A DNA stretch of 64,000 nucleotides, from positions 16,741,501-16,805,500 of the forward strand of contig NC_003283.11 of NCBI RefSeq assembly GCF_000002985.6, written 5' to 3'. The notes beneath the pieces are model-generated. The model made no database searches, was not told the DNA's origin, and saw only the letters and a list, made by a program, of their open reading frames with translations. This DNA is from Caenorhabditis elegans (Eukaryota; Nematoda; Chromadorea; Rhabditida; Rhabditidae). This document shows, in pieces, positions 1 to 12,100 of this stretch. Position 1 is the first letter of the stretch; each line of letters opens with the position of its first letter. A program made the position numbers and the translations under genes.

Positions 1-93
1 GCAGAATGTTGGAAAATGGTTTACTAGATTTTGTACGGAAACGGGCAAATTTTTGTGTAAGCGATCAATCAAGAATTCGTGTACTTGAATAAA
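1..93 (+). other. possible 3' end of an upstream gene, ending at an AATAAA signal
   Basis: The first 90 bases are less AT-rich than what follows and two frames stay open up to stops just before or within an AATAAA at 88-93. This is what the last exon of a + strand gene entering from the left would look like. I cannot choose the frame and recognise no domain, so this is only a hint that a gene ends here. Confidence 0.2.
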
Positions 94-1056
94 GATTTTC
101 TTGGTGATTTTTTGTTTTTGACGATTATTGTATTTTTTTAATTAAAAAAAAACGGTTTTTAAAGATGTCACAGTTTGAATTTGTAAAACTAATGTTTTCA
201 ACTGAAAAACGCGAAGTTTATATCGATTTTTTGAAATTCTAAGTAACAATTGTAGATTCCAATGTTTTTTTTTTTATATGGAAAATAATTAGGAAGACAA
301 TTAGTTAATTTTACAAAGTTTCAGAGAAAGTTGACCAAAAAAAATGTTTCTTTTTCTTCGTCCGAGTGTTTTGAAATATGCCAAGTTAATTTATTCAGCT
401 TGACTGCTAGGGCTTTCATGGTAGGCAGGCGCGGTTTCAGGGCATGACGGCTGCCTGAAACCTGACTCGCCTGGCGCCGGTCTTTTGCCTCTTTTCGGCA
501 TTTTGACACTACTCATTTCTATCATTTTGTTAAAAATCAATTTTAGAAATTAAAAAAAAAATCACATACATATGTTTAGCATAAGCCACGTATTGAGGCG
601 TGAGGCAAGTGGAGCTCGTTTTGAAGTCAGGCAGGTAGGCGCTTTGAAAGTAGATAGCGGTTTTCTACTATGTTCGTTCAAAAAATTATCTAGGAAAATG
701 ATTTTTTTCATTTGGGAGAATTTTAATAAATTGGCAGTGTTTTTCATTGTAACATTTCCTCGGTAGTTGAGCACTTTCCCATCATTTTGCAAGGAACCGA
801 TATATGAGCTGCCACTGTAGAGTACATATGCAGCGTACCAACCAGATGTCGTTTTTATGACGTAACGTCTCCCGTGCAATAACCGTGCTCTTCAAGGACC
901 CGCATCGATCGATTTATAGCGCACATTGCGCGTTCCACCTTACAACTAGCTAGTGAACCACTACCACCGTCATTCTTCTGCCAGTTGTTTCTTCTGTTTA
1001 CTACTCATTTCTGTATTCTCCTTCTTCTCTTTTGCCTTATATATTATACTCTAAAA
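94..1056. other. intergenic region with dispersed-repeat fragments
   Basis: I see no gene here. Stretches at about 405-490 and 580-650 are rich in GGCAGGCG, GCCTGCC and AGGCAGG and resemble a dispersed repeat found again at about 14.1, 19.3, 34.0 and 38.9 kb. The last 100 bases are pyrimidine-rich and probably hold the promoter or 5' leader of the gene starting at 1057. Confidence 0.5.
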
Positions 1057-3308
1057 ATGGAATCCACTGCCCCCAATGCTCCAACTGAAGAGGCTCCAGA
1101 GCCGACGCCATTCGTCTTCGAGTTCAAGAACAATCACATCAAGCTCATTGAGCTGCATGTCTACACTGATAGTATGGAAATCTTGCTTATTGGAAACGAC
1201 GGTAACCGTTACGAAGTTGAAATCCAGGAGTACCCCGGTGAAGCTTGTATCGAACAGATTTCATTGAATCGGGTGCTCGTTCAGAAAAAGGAATGCACTT
1301 CGATGTACCCGAGTGCACCGATTGCCATTGTAACTCTCTACTCGATTTTGCGCCAGCCAGGTGTCAAAGTCGATTGCTTTTACTATCGAATTCTGAATCA
1401 ATACTTTGTGAGAGACAAGAATAACAAGACGGAGCATGCGAAATGGGATGAAAGGTCGGCTAGTTTGACTAAAATGCTCAAGGCAATGATGAGAGCATTG
1501 ATGAAGAAGCTTGAAGTGGAGGTGTTCAAGATTGTGTACAATGGGAAGGAGGAGGAGGTGATGTGCCTTTTGCCGTATTTTGAACCAGGTTAGTTGCTTT
1601 CTTTCGATTTGAATATAACATTTTAACTCAAAAAAAGGACCGAAATGAGTGTAAACAGCCTCGGCGAGCTTAAATACTTTGAACATGGTGCAAAACTCGT
1701 AGTGCGCCTTTAAAAAGGGGTTACTGTAATTTCGAAAATCCATCGTTTTTGAATGTTGATTATTACCCAGACGCTAAAATTTTCAATTTTCCAAAACCCG
1801 GTATCCGGTCTCGCCACGACAATTTTTGTTAACTTCAAAACGGTGTGCGCCTTTAAAGAGTACTGTAACTTTAAACTTTCACTACTATGCTATGAAATTT
1901 TCCTGTATTTTTTCCGCGTATGTGTAATAACAAAAACCGTAATCCCTCATTAAAGGCACACAAGCTCCAGAGATCTGCTTACAAAATCAAATATTATTCA
2001 AAAAAATTAAAGTTTTTTCAGGATATCTCCGAAGAATTTGCCTGTTCAACCCGCTGTACGTGTCACCAACAGTCATCGATAACATAATCACCACGGAGCA
2101 ATGGAAGCAGGCGAAAGAGCTCAATACAATGACCGGCGAGCCAGTTGCATTTCCAGTTGAATCGCACGCTCACTTTGAGAGTTTGAGAATTCGAATTCCT
2201 GAGTTAAAGCAAATCGATGTTATATTATTGGTTTTGGTGGGTTTTTTTTTAAATTTTATTGTGTTGCTTCGATCCAAACGAATCAAAAATAGTCTAAAAT
2301 TCGGAAAAATCAGGCCTTGGCTTAGGCTTACTATTAGGCTTAGATTTAGGCAAATATTAGGCTTTGGCTTAGGCGTAGACTTACGCTTGGGATTAGGCTT
2401 ACGCTTAGTCTTAGTCTTAGACGTAGGATTAGGGTTAGGCTTTGGCTTATGCTTACGCCTAGACTTAGCAGAACAAGATTTTTCAATATTGGTTAAATGT
2501 TCCCTAAAACGAGAACTGCGACCAATGAACAATTTGCTCCGCCCACTTCTGATCCAATCAGATGAAGTGGGCGGAGATCGCAGACGCTGATTGATCCGAA
2601 AATCTTATTTTGGAGGGAATTCAAGCAGAAAATTCAGCCAAAATTGAAAAGTTTTTCGCTTTTCTTTTGTGTATTTTCTGAATTGGAGACTGTTTTTGAT
2701 TTGTTTGTTTGAAGCAAAATCTCTATCCACGTTACAACTGGAACAGAAAAATGCGTAATGTTCCACGCAAAATATCTCGTCGCGAAAACTACAGTAACTT
2801 TTTAAATGACTACTGTAGCGCTTGTGTCGATTTACGGAGCTCAATTTTTATTCGATAAAATATTAAATGAAAACAAAAAAAATTACAAAACATGACGAAA
2901 AATAAAGAAAATTGAATATCATTTTTAACATCGGACCCGTAAATCGACATGTGTGCTACAGTAGTCGTTTAAAGGATTACTGTAGTTTTCGCGACGAGAT
3001 ATTTTGTGCGTCAAATGTGTTGCACAATACGCACAACTTTGTGTTCCCGTAAAACGTCACAGTAGATCAAAGATTTTCGCTTGAATCCTATTTTTCAGAA
3101 ATACTTGAACCAGAAAACGCCAAAAGACAACGAAATCGGCGTGCAAAACGTGTCGGAGCTGTTCGATTTCATGTGGGGATCAATGGGAATTCCACACGAA
3201 AATGATCCTGAAACTATAAGATACACGTGGAAGAGCGGAACCTACAACCTGTACGCAGAAGTCACAAAAAATGGAGTCAGATTCACATCGGAGACTCGTC
3301 AGGCTTAA
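1057..3308 (+). CDS. FTH/DUF38 domain protein (F-box-A family relative without an F-box)
   Basis: Three exons: 1057-1588, 2022-about 2230 and 3099-3308, giving about 316 residues. The first junction is phase 1 with a good GTTAG donor and TTTTTCAG acceptor; the exon 2 donor is weak (GT at 2231, 2237 or 2241; the first two keep phase 0). The protein has the look of the nematode FTH (FOG-2 homology)/DUF38 domain: a hydrophobic-patterned first half, then LPYFEPGYLRRICLFNP, then TTEQWKQAKEL, then a HFESLRIRI segment. Members usually bring an N-terminal F-box to recruit SKP1; none is visible here, so this may be a substrate-binding-only paralogue. The start at 1057 has an AAAA-ATG context. An in-frame ATG at 985 would add a hydrophobic leader that does not fit the family. 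An AATAAA lies at 3345-3350. Family assignment is by pattern recognition; the exact function is unknown. Confidence 0.7.
2311..2467 (+). repeat. degenerate telomere-like TTAGGC tract in an intron
   Basis: The intron contains some twenty tandem variants of TTAGGC, such as TTAGGCTT, TTACGC, TTAGTC and TTTGGC. TTAGGC is the C. elegans telomere unit. The order is imperfect, as in old interstitial telomeric tracts. Confidence 0.75.
2731..3055. mobile_element. palindromic MITE-like element in an intron
   Basis: Two arms of about 120 bases are inverted copies. The left arm has AAAATATCTCGTCGCGAAAA, ACTACAGTAA and GTCGATTTACGG; the right arm has their complements in reverse order, ending GTGTTCCCGTAA. 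A second, better preserved copy lies at about 25,844-26,159. No coding capacity, so it is a non-autonomous fold-back element. I do not name the family. Confidence 0.75.
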
Positions 3309-3737
3309 TTTGTCATCTTCAATCTGTAAATTTAATCTTTTGTGAATAAATATCCACGGGGTTCAGCCCTTCCTCATTGAATTTTTCGCGCTTCATTGAC
3401 AATCACCTGCCGGACAACGCGTGCACTCCACACGGACAAATACATTTAGTTTTACAACTAAATTCGAGCCGCGACGCGACACGCAACTCGCCGTAAATCT
3501 ACCCCAGATATGGCCGAGCCAAAATGGCCTTGTTCGGCAAACTCTTCCATTACAATTTATGAAGGAAGCCAAAATTCCGTGAATATCGCCTAAAAAGTCC
3601 TTTAAAAATAGGAAATAGCGAATTTATTCTATTTTCCTATTGATATGGTACATGAATACGAGTGCGATCACAATATGAATAAATCTCTGAACTATTAGAA
3701 AACTATAGAAATACATTATGGCAATTTAATGGAAAAA
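3309..3737. other. convergent intergenic region
   Basis: This region separates two convergent genes. It holds the AATAAA of the upstream gene at 3345-3350 and, on the - strand, an AATAAA (plus-strand 3623-3628) about 110 bases past the glycogenin stop. I see no other gene. Confidence 0.6.
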
Positions 3738-4749
3738 TTAGGGTTTCGCCGGTGGCTTCACAGCGGCCATGCTCTCGTCAAGTGCTTTTTGGATATTCTT
3801 GAAAGCGTCTTTTCCAAGATAATCCGGATGTCCAGCCTCCCAGGCGATACGCTGCTTTTCCGAATCATCCTCGACCTTTGGAGCTGCTGGTGCCTCCGAC
3901 GAGCTGCTGCTCTGCAGGCTGAACGAGTGCCACTGCTGGTAGTGCTCATTCTTGTGGAGACCCGAATCCGACGGTGGCGAATTCCATGGCTTCTGAGCGC
4001 CGATGAAGTGAACAATTTTGGTTTGTGCTCCGTATTTTCGGTAGGCGGCGGGGTATGAGTAGAATTCTCCGGCTGTCATGTTGTAAATGAACGGGAGCCG
4101 GTGAGCAGATGGAAGATCACGCCAGTTTGAGAAGTACTCGTTGAGAAGACCTTGATCTCCACCATCGAATGAGCCGGACGACGTGGCGAGGGACAGAAGA
4201 GCTCCTGAAAAGCAAAGAAAAATTGAAATAAAATTTAATTTTTCCTTTTAAAAAACTTACGATAGACGGTGAGCGACGGCGTGAACACGAAAACTCCCGA
4301 ATTGAACATATCTGGCCATCCGATATCGGCAGCGGCAGAGAAGTCGGGTCTTTCGAAGAGTTCATCAGAGTTCCTGATGATCATAGTGTCAGCATCCAAG
4401 AATACCGCCTTCGAGTATTGAGTGAGACGCCAGCAATGGAACTTTGTGAACGTCACACCGAGATCCGGGCGGCCGATCAACGAGAGATTTTCCGAGTCGT
4501 TACTGTTGAAGATGTCGACGACCGTGACTTCGTCGAATTTGTTCACCAACTTTTCACGAACCGAATTTGAAATCTGGAATTTAATTTAGTTAATTATTTT
4601 ATAAATATTTTCGAATTGATTCTCACCTCATTAGTGATCAAACAGTGAATTCTTCTAGTCGTTCCTGATGCGTGAAGCGAGTTAAGAAGAGTGAGTGCAC
4701 CTTGAGCATATCGGTCATTGGTGGCCAGAGTAATCCACGCCTCGGTCAT
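3738..4749 (-). CDS. gyg-2: glycogenin, self-glucosylating primer of glycogen synthesis
   Basis: Three exons on the - strand: 4749-4627, 4573-4261 and 4204-3738, giving 300 residues with consistent phases. It is a GT8 glycosyltransferase: N-terminal AWITLATNDRYAQGALTLLNSL, the metal-binding DAD at residues 101-103 in FLDADTMI, FNSGVFVF, and GDQGLLNEYF. FYSY places a tyrosine at residue 194, the position of the autoglucosylated Tyr194 of rabbit muscle glycogenin. It uses UDP-glucose to build a short glucan on itself, which glycogen synthase extends in the cytosol. The C-terminal WEAGHPDYLGKDAFKNIQ resembles the conserved segment that binds glycogen synthase. The linker to it is short and Ser/Ala-rich. 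Acceptor TTTTTCAG (AG at 4760-4759) lies 9 bases before the ATG, fitting SL trans-splicing. The symbol is my recollection that the chromosome V glycogenin is gyg-2; the family call is firm. Confidence 0.9.
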
Positions 4750-6121
4750 TTTTCGATGCTGAAAAATTGAAAATTTAGAAAAAAATTATTTAAAAAACAC
4801 GAAAACCCCACAAAAAATCGAGAAAAATGATCCGAAAAGTAACAGATAGAATGGTAGTAAACAGACAAGCGAAACACAAATACAAACAGAGAAATGAAAA
4901 ATTGGCGCCGGATACTTTTCTAGAGATCAAAACAAAACTATTTGTTTGAACTCGAGTTTCAAGTCTAGAAAAATTAGTTTAATTCACTGATTACTGATTT
5001 TTTCGGCGGAATTTAATTGGAAAATTAATTAAAATTATTTAATTTTGATTTATTTCGTTAAAAACCAATGAAAATCGGGGAAAATAGTAAATTTTAAGCT
5101 GAAAAAAGAACAAAAAATAATTCAAAAATAAAACAAATTTCGGTTGTGCAGTGGAGCGCATCTGCAAAGCTCAGAAGATTTGATATTCCACAGAACGTGA
5201 TTTGTGGGGATTTTTACTTTTGATTAGACTAATTTCAGAAAATTTTATGAGAACTTATGAATGAAAATTTCAAACTTTGTAAACTTTCAAGTGACTTCTC
5301 GAAAAACATGGATTTTTGCATCATTTTCCGAAATTTTCTCCCAATTTTGTGTCTCACATGTCAGGAATCCCTTACTTTGTGGAGCCTCGATTTTTTTGTT
5401 GGAAAAATGGTTTAAAAAACTCGATTATTTCAGATTTTTCTGACTTAAAAAATCAGAAAAATTTTGAAAAAGGAGGAGCTTGTCTGGTGTCAGTTTTCCT
5501 ATTTATTGTTAATTCCTGACAAGACTGATGAAAAATTCTGACCCTGCGCCTTTAAAGTATACGATACCTTTTTTTGGAGATTTTTTGCAATTAATTCCTC
5601 ATTTTTATAAATTAAGATATCTTTAAACATTAAACTTAGCCAAAATTTCATTAAAAATTATTAATCCCATTTTCGTATTCCTTTTTCATTATTTCCGACG
5701 CTAAAATTCATGTTTCTCTATTATTCGTGGCAGGACCCAGCGGAAAAAATTTGCTATGCACCTTTAAAACATACGGTAGTCGTTTTTTGTTTTTTTTTCG
5801 CGATTTTTTTTTGAATAATTCCAACATTTTCCCATCAATAATGTTTTGTTTGACTTCATTCTTTTCATTTTTAGTTTTTAAATTTTTCAGCTGATAACAG
5901 GCGGCCCGCCACTATCGTCACTGATAAGTTTGCACTTCGATTTTGCAGGGTTAATTTGACTACCCTTCGCTTTTTTTGCATTTTATTTTTTGAAATTTAA
6001 TGTTAATTCTTGCATTTTATTGCTAGTTTTGAAAAAAAATCATTTTTGAAATTTTCAGATTCGACACCGTCGGCGCCTCTGAGCGATCCGCAGTTTGGAC
6101 TTCAAAATTGCGGAATTTTTC
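4750..6121. promoter_or_regulatory. divergent intergenic region between gyg-2 and dkf-2
   Basis: About 1.37 kb separates the two start codons on opposite strands. It is AT-rich with no convincing exon, though extra 5' exons for either gene cannot be excluded. GATA-type sites cluster at 5891-5928. An acceptor TTTTCAG at 6052-6058 precedes the presumed dkf-2 start by 63 bases and may be a trans-splice site. Confidence 0.5.
5891..5928 (+). promoter_or_regulatory. pair of GATA-factor sites upstream of dkf-2
   Basis: CTGATAAC (5891-5898) and ACTGATAAG (5920-5928) lie about 200 bases before the long dkf-2 start. TGATAA within ACTGATAAG is the preferred site of intestinal ELT-2/ELT-7 GATA factors. 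Intestinal control is inferred; it fits published intestinal expression of the DKF-2A isoform as I recall it. Confidence 0.5.
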
Positions 6122-9100
6122 ATGGACGCCAACGACTATCCGCGTCTCTACTACACAAGTGTGAGCTCGACTCCCTTTATAATCGAAAAAAATGCATTTA
6201 AAAAACCTTAAAGAATTCAAAAATCATCGAGAAAAACCGCTTTGCAGATGCCCTCGAGCAGCACTTCAATGGTCACGACGACGCGATTTTCGACATCTTT
6301 TTCGCCGTCAATTCCCTGCCATCGACAAGAAAACTTCAGACGACACTCAACTTCAGCTCTAGCAAAACGAAACGGCTCAGAAAGCGAAAAATCAGCTGAA
6401 ATTCGAGAAAATCCGGACGAAATCGAAGTTTCCAGAGGTAATTATTGATTTTTGTGCCGGATTTTTCGCCAAAAAACGTCTAAAATTCACGTGAATTTGA
6501 AGATTGGAAGCTAAAATTTGCATTTTTGGAAAAAAAAAATTAAAGAAAAAAAAAATCTGAAAAACAGAATTTTCAAAATGTTCGTCGTTTTTTTTTCAAA
6601 AAAAAAGTGTTTTTATGATGAAAATTCCGAATTAGTCGAAAACAAAAAAATGTAATTAAAAATATAACATTTAAAAAATCTGAATTTTTACGAAAAATCA
6701 AGTTTTCAACGTTTTTTTTAAACTAATTTTTTTACTCGAAAAAAATACAAAAAAGTGAAAATTTTCACTAAAAATAGCAAAAATTTTTTTTTTAATTATG
6801 AAAAAACTCTAAAAACAATTTTTGGCATTTTTGGGGTAAATTTTTAATTTTTTAATTTTTTTTAAATTTTTCCAAAAAAATAATTTTGATCATTTTTTAG
6901 TGAAAATTGTCTTTTTTTTTTTTTAATTAATTTTTGGTATTTTTCGTTAAATTTTCGCAATAAAAAAATCCCAAAAAAATCTGAAATTTTCCAGTTTCTG
7001 GCCGTGATAGCTCTCTCGCCTTCTACACAACTGCACACGAGACGTCGTCGATGCTCAGGTGATCGCTTTTTTCATGGTTTTCGGGAAAAATAAGCGGAAA
7101 TGTATTCGAAAAATCGCGTTTAGCGGGTACAATTTACCTGGAAATGGGATTTTTTCGTAATAATCAGAAAACTATAAATTGCTGTTCTCTCGGGAGAAAA
7201 TATTGGAAATATTATTATTATCAATTGAAAAAAAGTAAATTGCAAAAAATGGAAATTTTTAAATTTTTGGAAATAATTGACAAAAAATCATTTAAAAATT
7301 TCTAAACTTTGGAAAATTCTGAATTTACTAAATTTTGAAATTTCGAATTTTTTAAAATCAAAATTATTAAAAATTTCAAAAAAATTTTAAATTTTAATTT
7401 TTAAAATAATTTTGAAAATTTAAGATTTTCGGAAAAATCGTAAAATTTCGAATATTTTTTAAAAAAATTCAAAACTCTGGGAAATTCGATTTTTTGAAAA
7501 TTTCACATTTCTAGATCTTGGAAAATGTTACAGTTATTCGAAAGTTAGAAAATTTACGGCTTTTTGGATAATTTTAAATTTTTCTTTTTTTTTTTGAAAA
7601 TTTGAAAATTTCAAACTTCCAAAAAAAAAACATTAACCAAAAATCAACTTCAAAAATTCCCATATTTTTCTTTTTATAAATTCGAATTTTGATTTGAAAA
7701 TTTAAAATTCGATGAATAGGAATTTTTTTAATTTTGGTTTGATCTACAAAAAATGCAAAAATAAAAAAAAAAAGTGGCGTCAGCACGTTCTTAACCATAC
7801 GAAATCAGTTGAGAACTCTGTGGCTCTTCTCCCGCATTTTTTGTAAATCTACGTAGATCAAGCCGAAATGAGACACCAGAGACACCACGTGATTTCGGGA
7901 TTTAAAAAAAAATTAGAATTTATGTTTCAAAAAAAATCGGTGAATTTTTTTAAAAACCAAGAAATTCAATAGTTATGTAGACCAAAGTCGCCTTAAGTGA
8001 ATTTATTTTCTGTTCAATTCCCAAAATAATTCTTCAAAAAAAAACTGGGAGCTTATAAAAATAATAACTCAAAATGAGAAATTTCCCTAATTTCCTATCC
8101 CTACCCTCTCTTTTTATCTATCTTTACATCCAGAATCTATAAATTCTCCATCTTCTTCCACAAGCCTGCCCTGCCAAAAAATTCAATTATCCCGCCCCAT
8201 CGGACCGCCCGTTTTCTCCTATTCTCGGTGTTGTATTTTCGAATTGAAATTTACACTCCTTTTCCCTTTTTTTCGCCCATTTTTTTCGGTGTGGTAAAAA
8301 TGGAGTTGAAGAAGCTGAAAAAGAAGAAGAAGAAGCGTCGTCGTTATTGTTGTTATCCTCGGGCTCCGTCAGCTATGTTCATTTTTTTTTTGCTCAATTG
8401 GGAGCCCCACAGGTTGAAAGAGTTGTTTTTGAGTCGTTTGGCACTGGAACTGCAACTGGAATTTTTCTGCTATTTTAAAAACTGTTTTAAAATTGAAAAT
8501 GTACGGTTTTCAAGATTGTGTTGAACTGGTCTTCTTATATTATTGGTGGCCGAGTTTTCTCTTTCCGCGGCCGTGTGCGAAGAACTCGAGGCACCACGCT
8601 TTCGAGACCTAGTCAAGAACAAAATCTACGAAACCAAGTTTTCGGGGTTTTCTCGGTGAATTCCGAACTCCTTCACACTTCTCTGTCCTTCGCATTACTG
8701 GAAACTCCGCTCAATTTCCTGACAGGCTTCTCCTTTTCAACCTCTTCCCCGAGCTTCGAAATTATCTTCACCGCTGCTGAATATCCTTTTTTTGCGGAAT
8801 TAATGAAGTTTCGTGTCATCATCTTCTCCATCTTCTCCAACGACATCTTCTACGATTCCTCCTTAATCTAATTCATCATAAATATTTATTTATTTCACTC
8901 CGTCTTCTGCTCTGAAAAAGAAGATGTAGTCATGTACATATTACACGTACACAATATTCCATGATTCCCTACAATTTTCTCGCAAAAAAAAAAACGCCGC
9001 ATTTTTTTGCGAAACCCCTGGAGACCGTTTGTATGGGGGCATGCGATGCCCGGGGTACATTAAAGTGTGTTGGCCCTCTTGGTTTTTTTTCACTTTTTGT

Positions 9101-12100
9101 CGGGTTTTGAGTGTTTTTCTTGAATTCCATACGACCTCAGATTGGAGTTTTGGAGCTGTTCAAGTTACAAGCTTCACTTAATTTTAAGCCGAAAATCGTT
9201 TTCCAGTTTTCTTGTTTCACGGTCTTTTTAAACTTCCGGGCCTGTAAGCCCTTGTGTTCACATGGTTACTGTAGAAGTATTGTCTCAAGGGATTTAAGTT
9301 TGCGTGTGTCCTAGAGACCAACAACGTTTGCCCTCAGAATCTCCTTCTGAAATACCTTGGCAACTCGGTTCTGCCCTAAAAATCTGTCTCTAGATTCACA
9401 GGTTTTATGTATTTGGTGTCTAAATGAGTGTGCGAAGGTATATGTGTGCGTGAGAGCGTGAGAAGCTCTCAACTCTCGATACTCCAACCATTTCACCTTA
9501 TTTTCTTATTCAAATGTCGTCGTCGTCGCCGGTTGGTCTCACCTCGCCGTTTTTATTATAATGCTCACTTTTTCTTTTTTCTACTTCTAAGCTTCCTCCT
9601 GTTAGTTTCTGACTCTTGGAAAGCCTCTCGACTTCTCTAGACAGGTCCAGATGGTACTCTGGCTCCCGGAAATTTGAATTTCCCGCCGCTGCCATATGTT
9701 GTGATTTTTGATGTGATGTGATAGTTAGATACGTGCTCGATGTGCATATTCCTTGAGGTGCCTTTGGAACTAGCGATGTGCTGCCATCTTGATGCTAGCC
9801 GACTGCTCTGAAATTTTCTGTCGGCTGGCGACTGCCTGTGCCTACCGACAGTTTTTGGACGAAGGTCGGATATGAAAATCCCCTTTTGTTCTGATTTCTG
9901 CTATGGACTTTTCTGATCAAAGGTTCCAAACAGGGGTGGGCATTCTTGATTGATTGATTTCTTGAATTTCTTGATTTCTTGACATTTTGTCAAGAATTCT
10001 TGTTTCTTGATTTCTTGATAAATTTTGTCAAGAAATCAAGAAATTTTTTAACTCGGAAATGGCTGAAAAACTGGGTTTTCCATTTTTCCGAAATTTTTTT
10101 TTCGCTGTTTTTGTCATTTTCAGAATATATTTACTCAAAAAACACCATAAAACTCAATTTCAGTTGAAAAAAACGACGATTTCAGAAAGAAATTCAAAAA
10201 AGATTGAAAACGTTTTTGTCGAAAATTATTAGTTTTGCACGTTTTGCCCATTTTCGAAGTTCCTTCTGATGATTTTCGCTGAAAAATAAGTTAAGACTGA
10301 TAAATTTAACTATTTCTTTCAATTTCGGTCAAAAATAATGGCCGGAGAACATTTCTTGATTTTTCTTGATTTCTTGACTTTTTCTTGACTTTTTAAATCA
10401 AGAATTCTTGATTGATTGATTTCTTGACTTTGAAAAAGTTTGCCCACGCTTGGTTCCAAAGATGACCACCTCGAAATTGACTTAATTGTCTTTTGTAGTG
10501 CTTCTGATTAATAGTTTTTTTTTAATTAGTGTTGATCTCTAATAAACTTATGAAAGAATCTAGTCAGCAACATATGATGCTCCAGCTTCTTGACATCTAA
10601 AATGGCTCACAGCGACAATTTCCATCGTAGTACCGATTTCTCAGACCTACGGGTTTTTTTTCCAATTCCGGTTAGAAATCGAAATGGCCTCCTGGCGATC
10701 TTTTCCATAATCTCATTTGCTGAGCCTTTCGCCTCTCAACCCAAATGAGAATTTCATCCAAAAACGCGAGTTGGCTCTCAAAAAGCAGAAGCATCAACCA
10801 AATATGCGTGCTCACACACATACAAAGTGCAGTGAAGCGAGTCGGCGGCGGAGATAGCTCCGTTATAATTAGGATTCCATCTATCTGACAGCTCTGAAAA
10901 GGCGAAGAGCACAGCAAAACGGATGAGAAACGACACAATTTTTCATTCATTTTCCGCCGATGAAGGAGGAGGAAGCAAATTTCTTTCGCCAAAATGAAAA
11001 GAAAATGAATTCGATCTATCCTCCTTTCTCTTCCTCCACTAAAGTGAGAAGTTTCCACATGTGTGTGCGTCTGCTCCGTGAGCTATTTCTTACTCACGTC
11101 CTTAGTAGCCGTTGTCGCTATTGCTGCGTCTCTTCGTGTTGGTAACACTATCTAGCAATTGTTCACACGTCTCAAAAGAGACGGAGAGCTTACACGCACA
11201 TACTCACTCGCTTTCCACACAAATATCTCCTTAGCCCTTTTTTTTCAACTTCTTAAAGTCGTGATACCTTGAAATTGTCTGGAAATTGGATTTTTCGGCC
11301 AGACTGCTCCCTGAGATTTATTTTTAGACCCCGATCCTTCGAACTTTGTGGCCCGGTGTGTCTCTAGATGTCCTTGATTGATGAATATCCGCTATAATTG
11401 ATCAGGATTATGGTGTTGGGGATTATCTCTGGGATTCGCTCGTGCATTTTCATCTTTTTTCGAATGTGTTCTGCTGCACTCTGAGAAATTCATTTTTGCA
11501 AGATTTCTAGTTTTGATCGGAAATTTTCAGTTTGCAATTTTTCGTAGAACATTTGGCCTCAAATCTCTTTGAACTTGTGGCTAGCGGTTTTTGAAATGCC
11601 CAGAATCCGAAATTTAAGATTTTGAGCATCTACCGTAATCCGCAGAGTACATCTTACGGGAATTCGCTGTTATAATTGCTGGAGAAATAATAGAGGACGA
11701 TCTGTGCCAGAAAGTAAGTAAGATCACAGATCTGAAGTTTCACCGGAGCCATGTCGAGATTACGGTAGATTACGGTAACTAGGCCGTTTGAGACTGAATT
11801 TCTTAAGCCGTAGATTTCTCAATATATCATTTTAAAAACGCACGGATAGAAAACGGCGCCGCTAAAAAAAAAAAAATTTTTTCAGAACTTTGTGGAGCAT
11901 ATTTTGTGAAAAAGCAAAATTTACAAGACTGGTCGAGTTTTTTTAGAACCTGAAAGTTGAAGATAATTAATCTGAACTTTCACAATGCGGTAGAATACGG
12001 TAGTTATTAGACGGTGCTCGAATTTTTTGTTCTACGGAGACGACGAAAAACCTAGGCCATGAATTTTTCAGCGTATGATTGTTGGAATTTTCGGCAAGAC

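Noticed and set aside
985..1056. An in-frame upstream ATG that would add a hydrophobic 24-residue leader to the FTH-domain protein
   Set aside because: FTH/DUF38 proteins are intracellular, the stretch is pyrimidine-rich like a leader or promoter, and the ATG at 1057 has the better context.
1261..1743. A 160-codon ORF antisense to the FTH-domain gene
   Set aside because: Shadow of the sense coding exon; no splice or start context.
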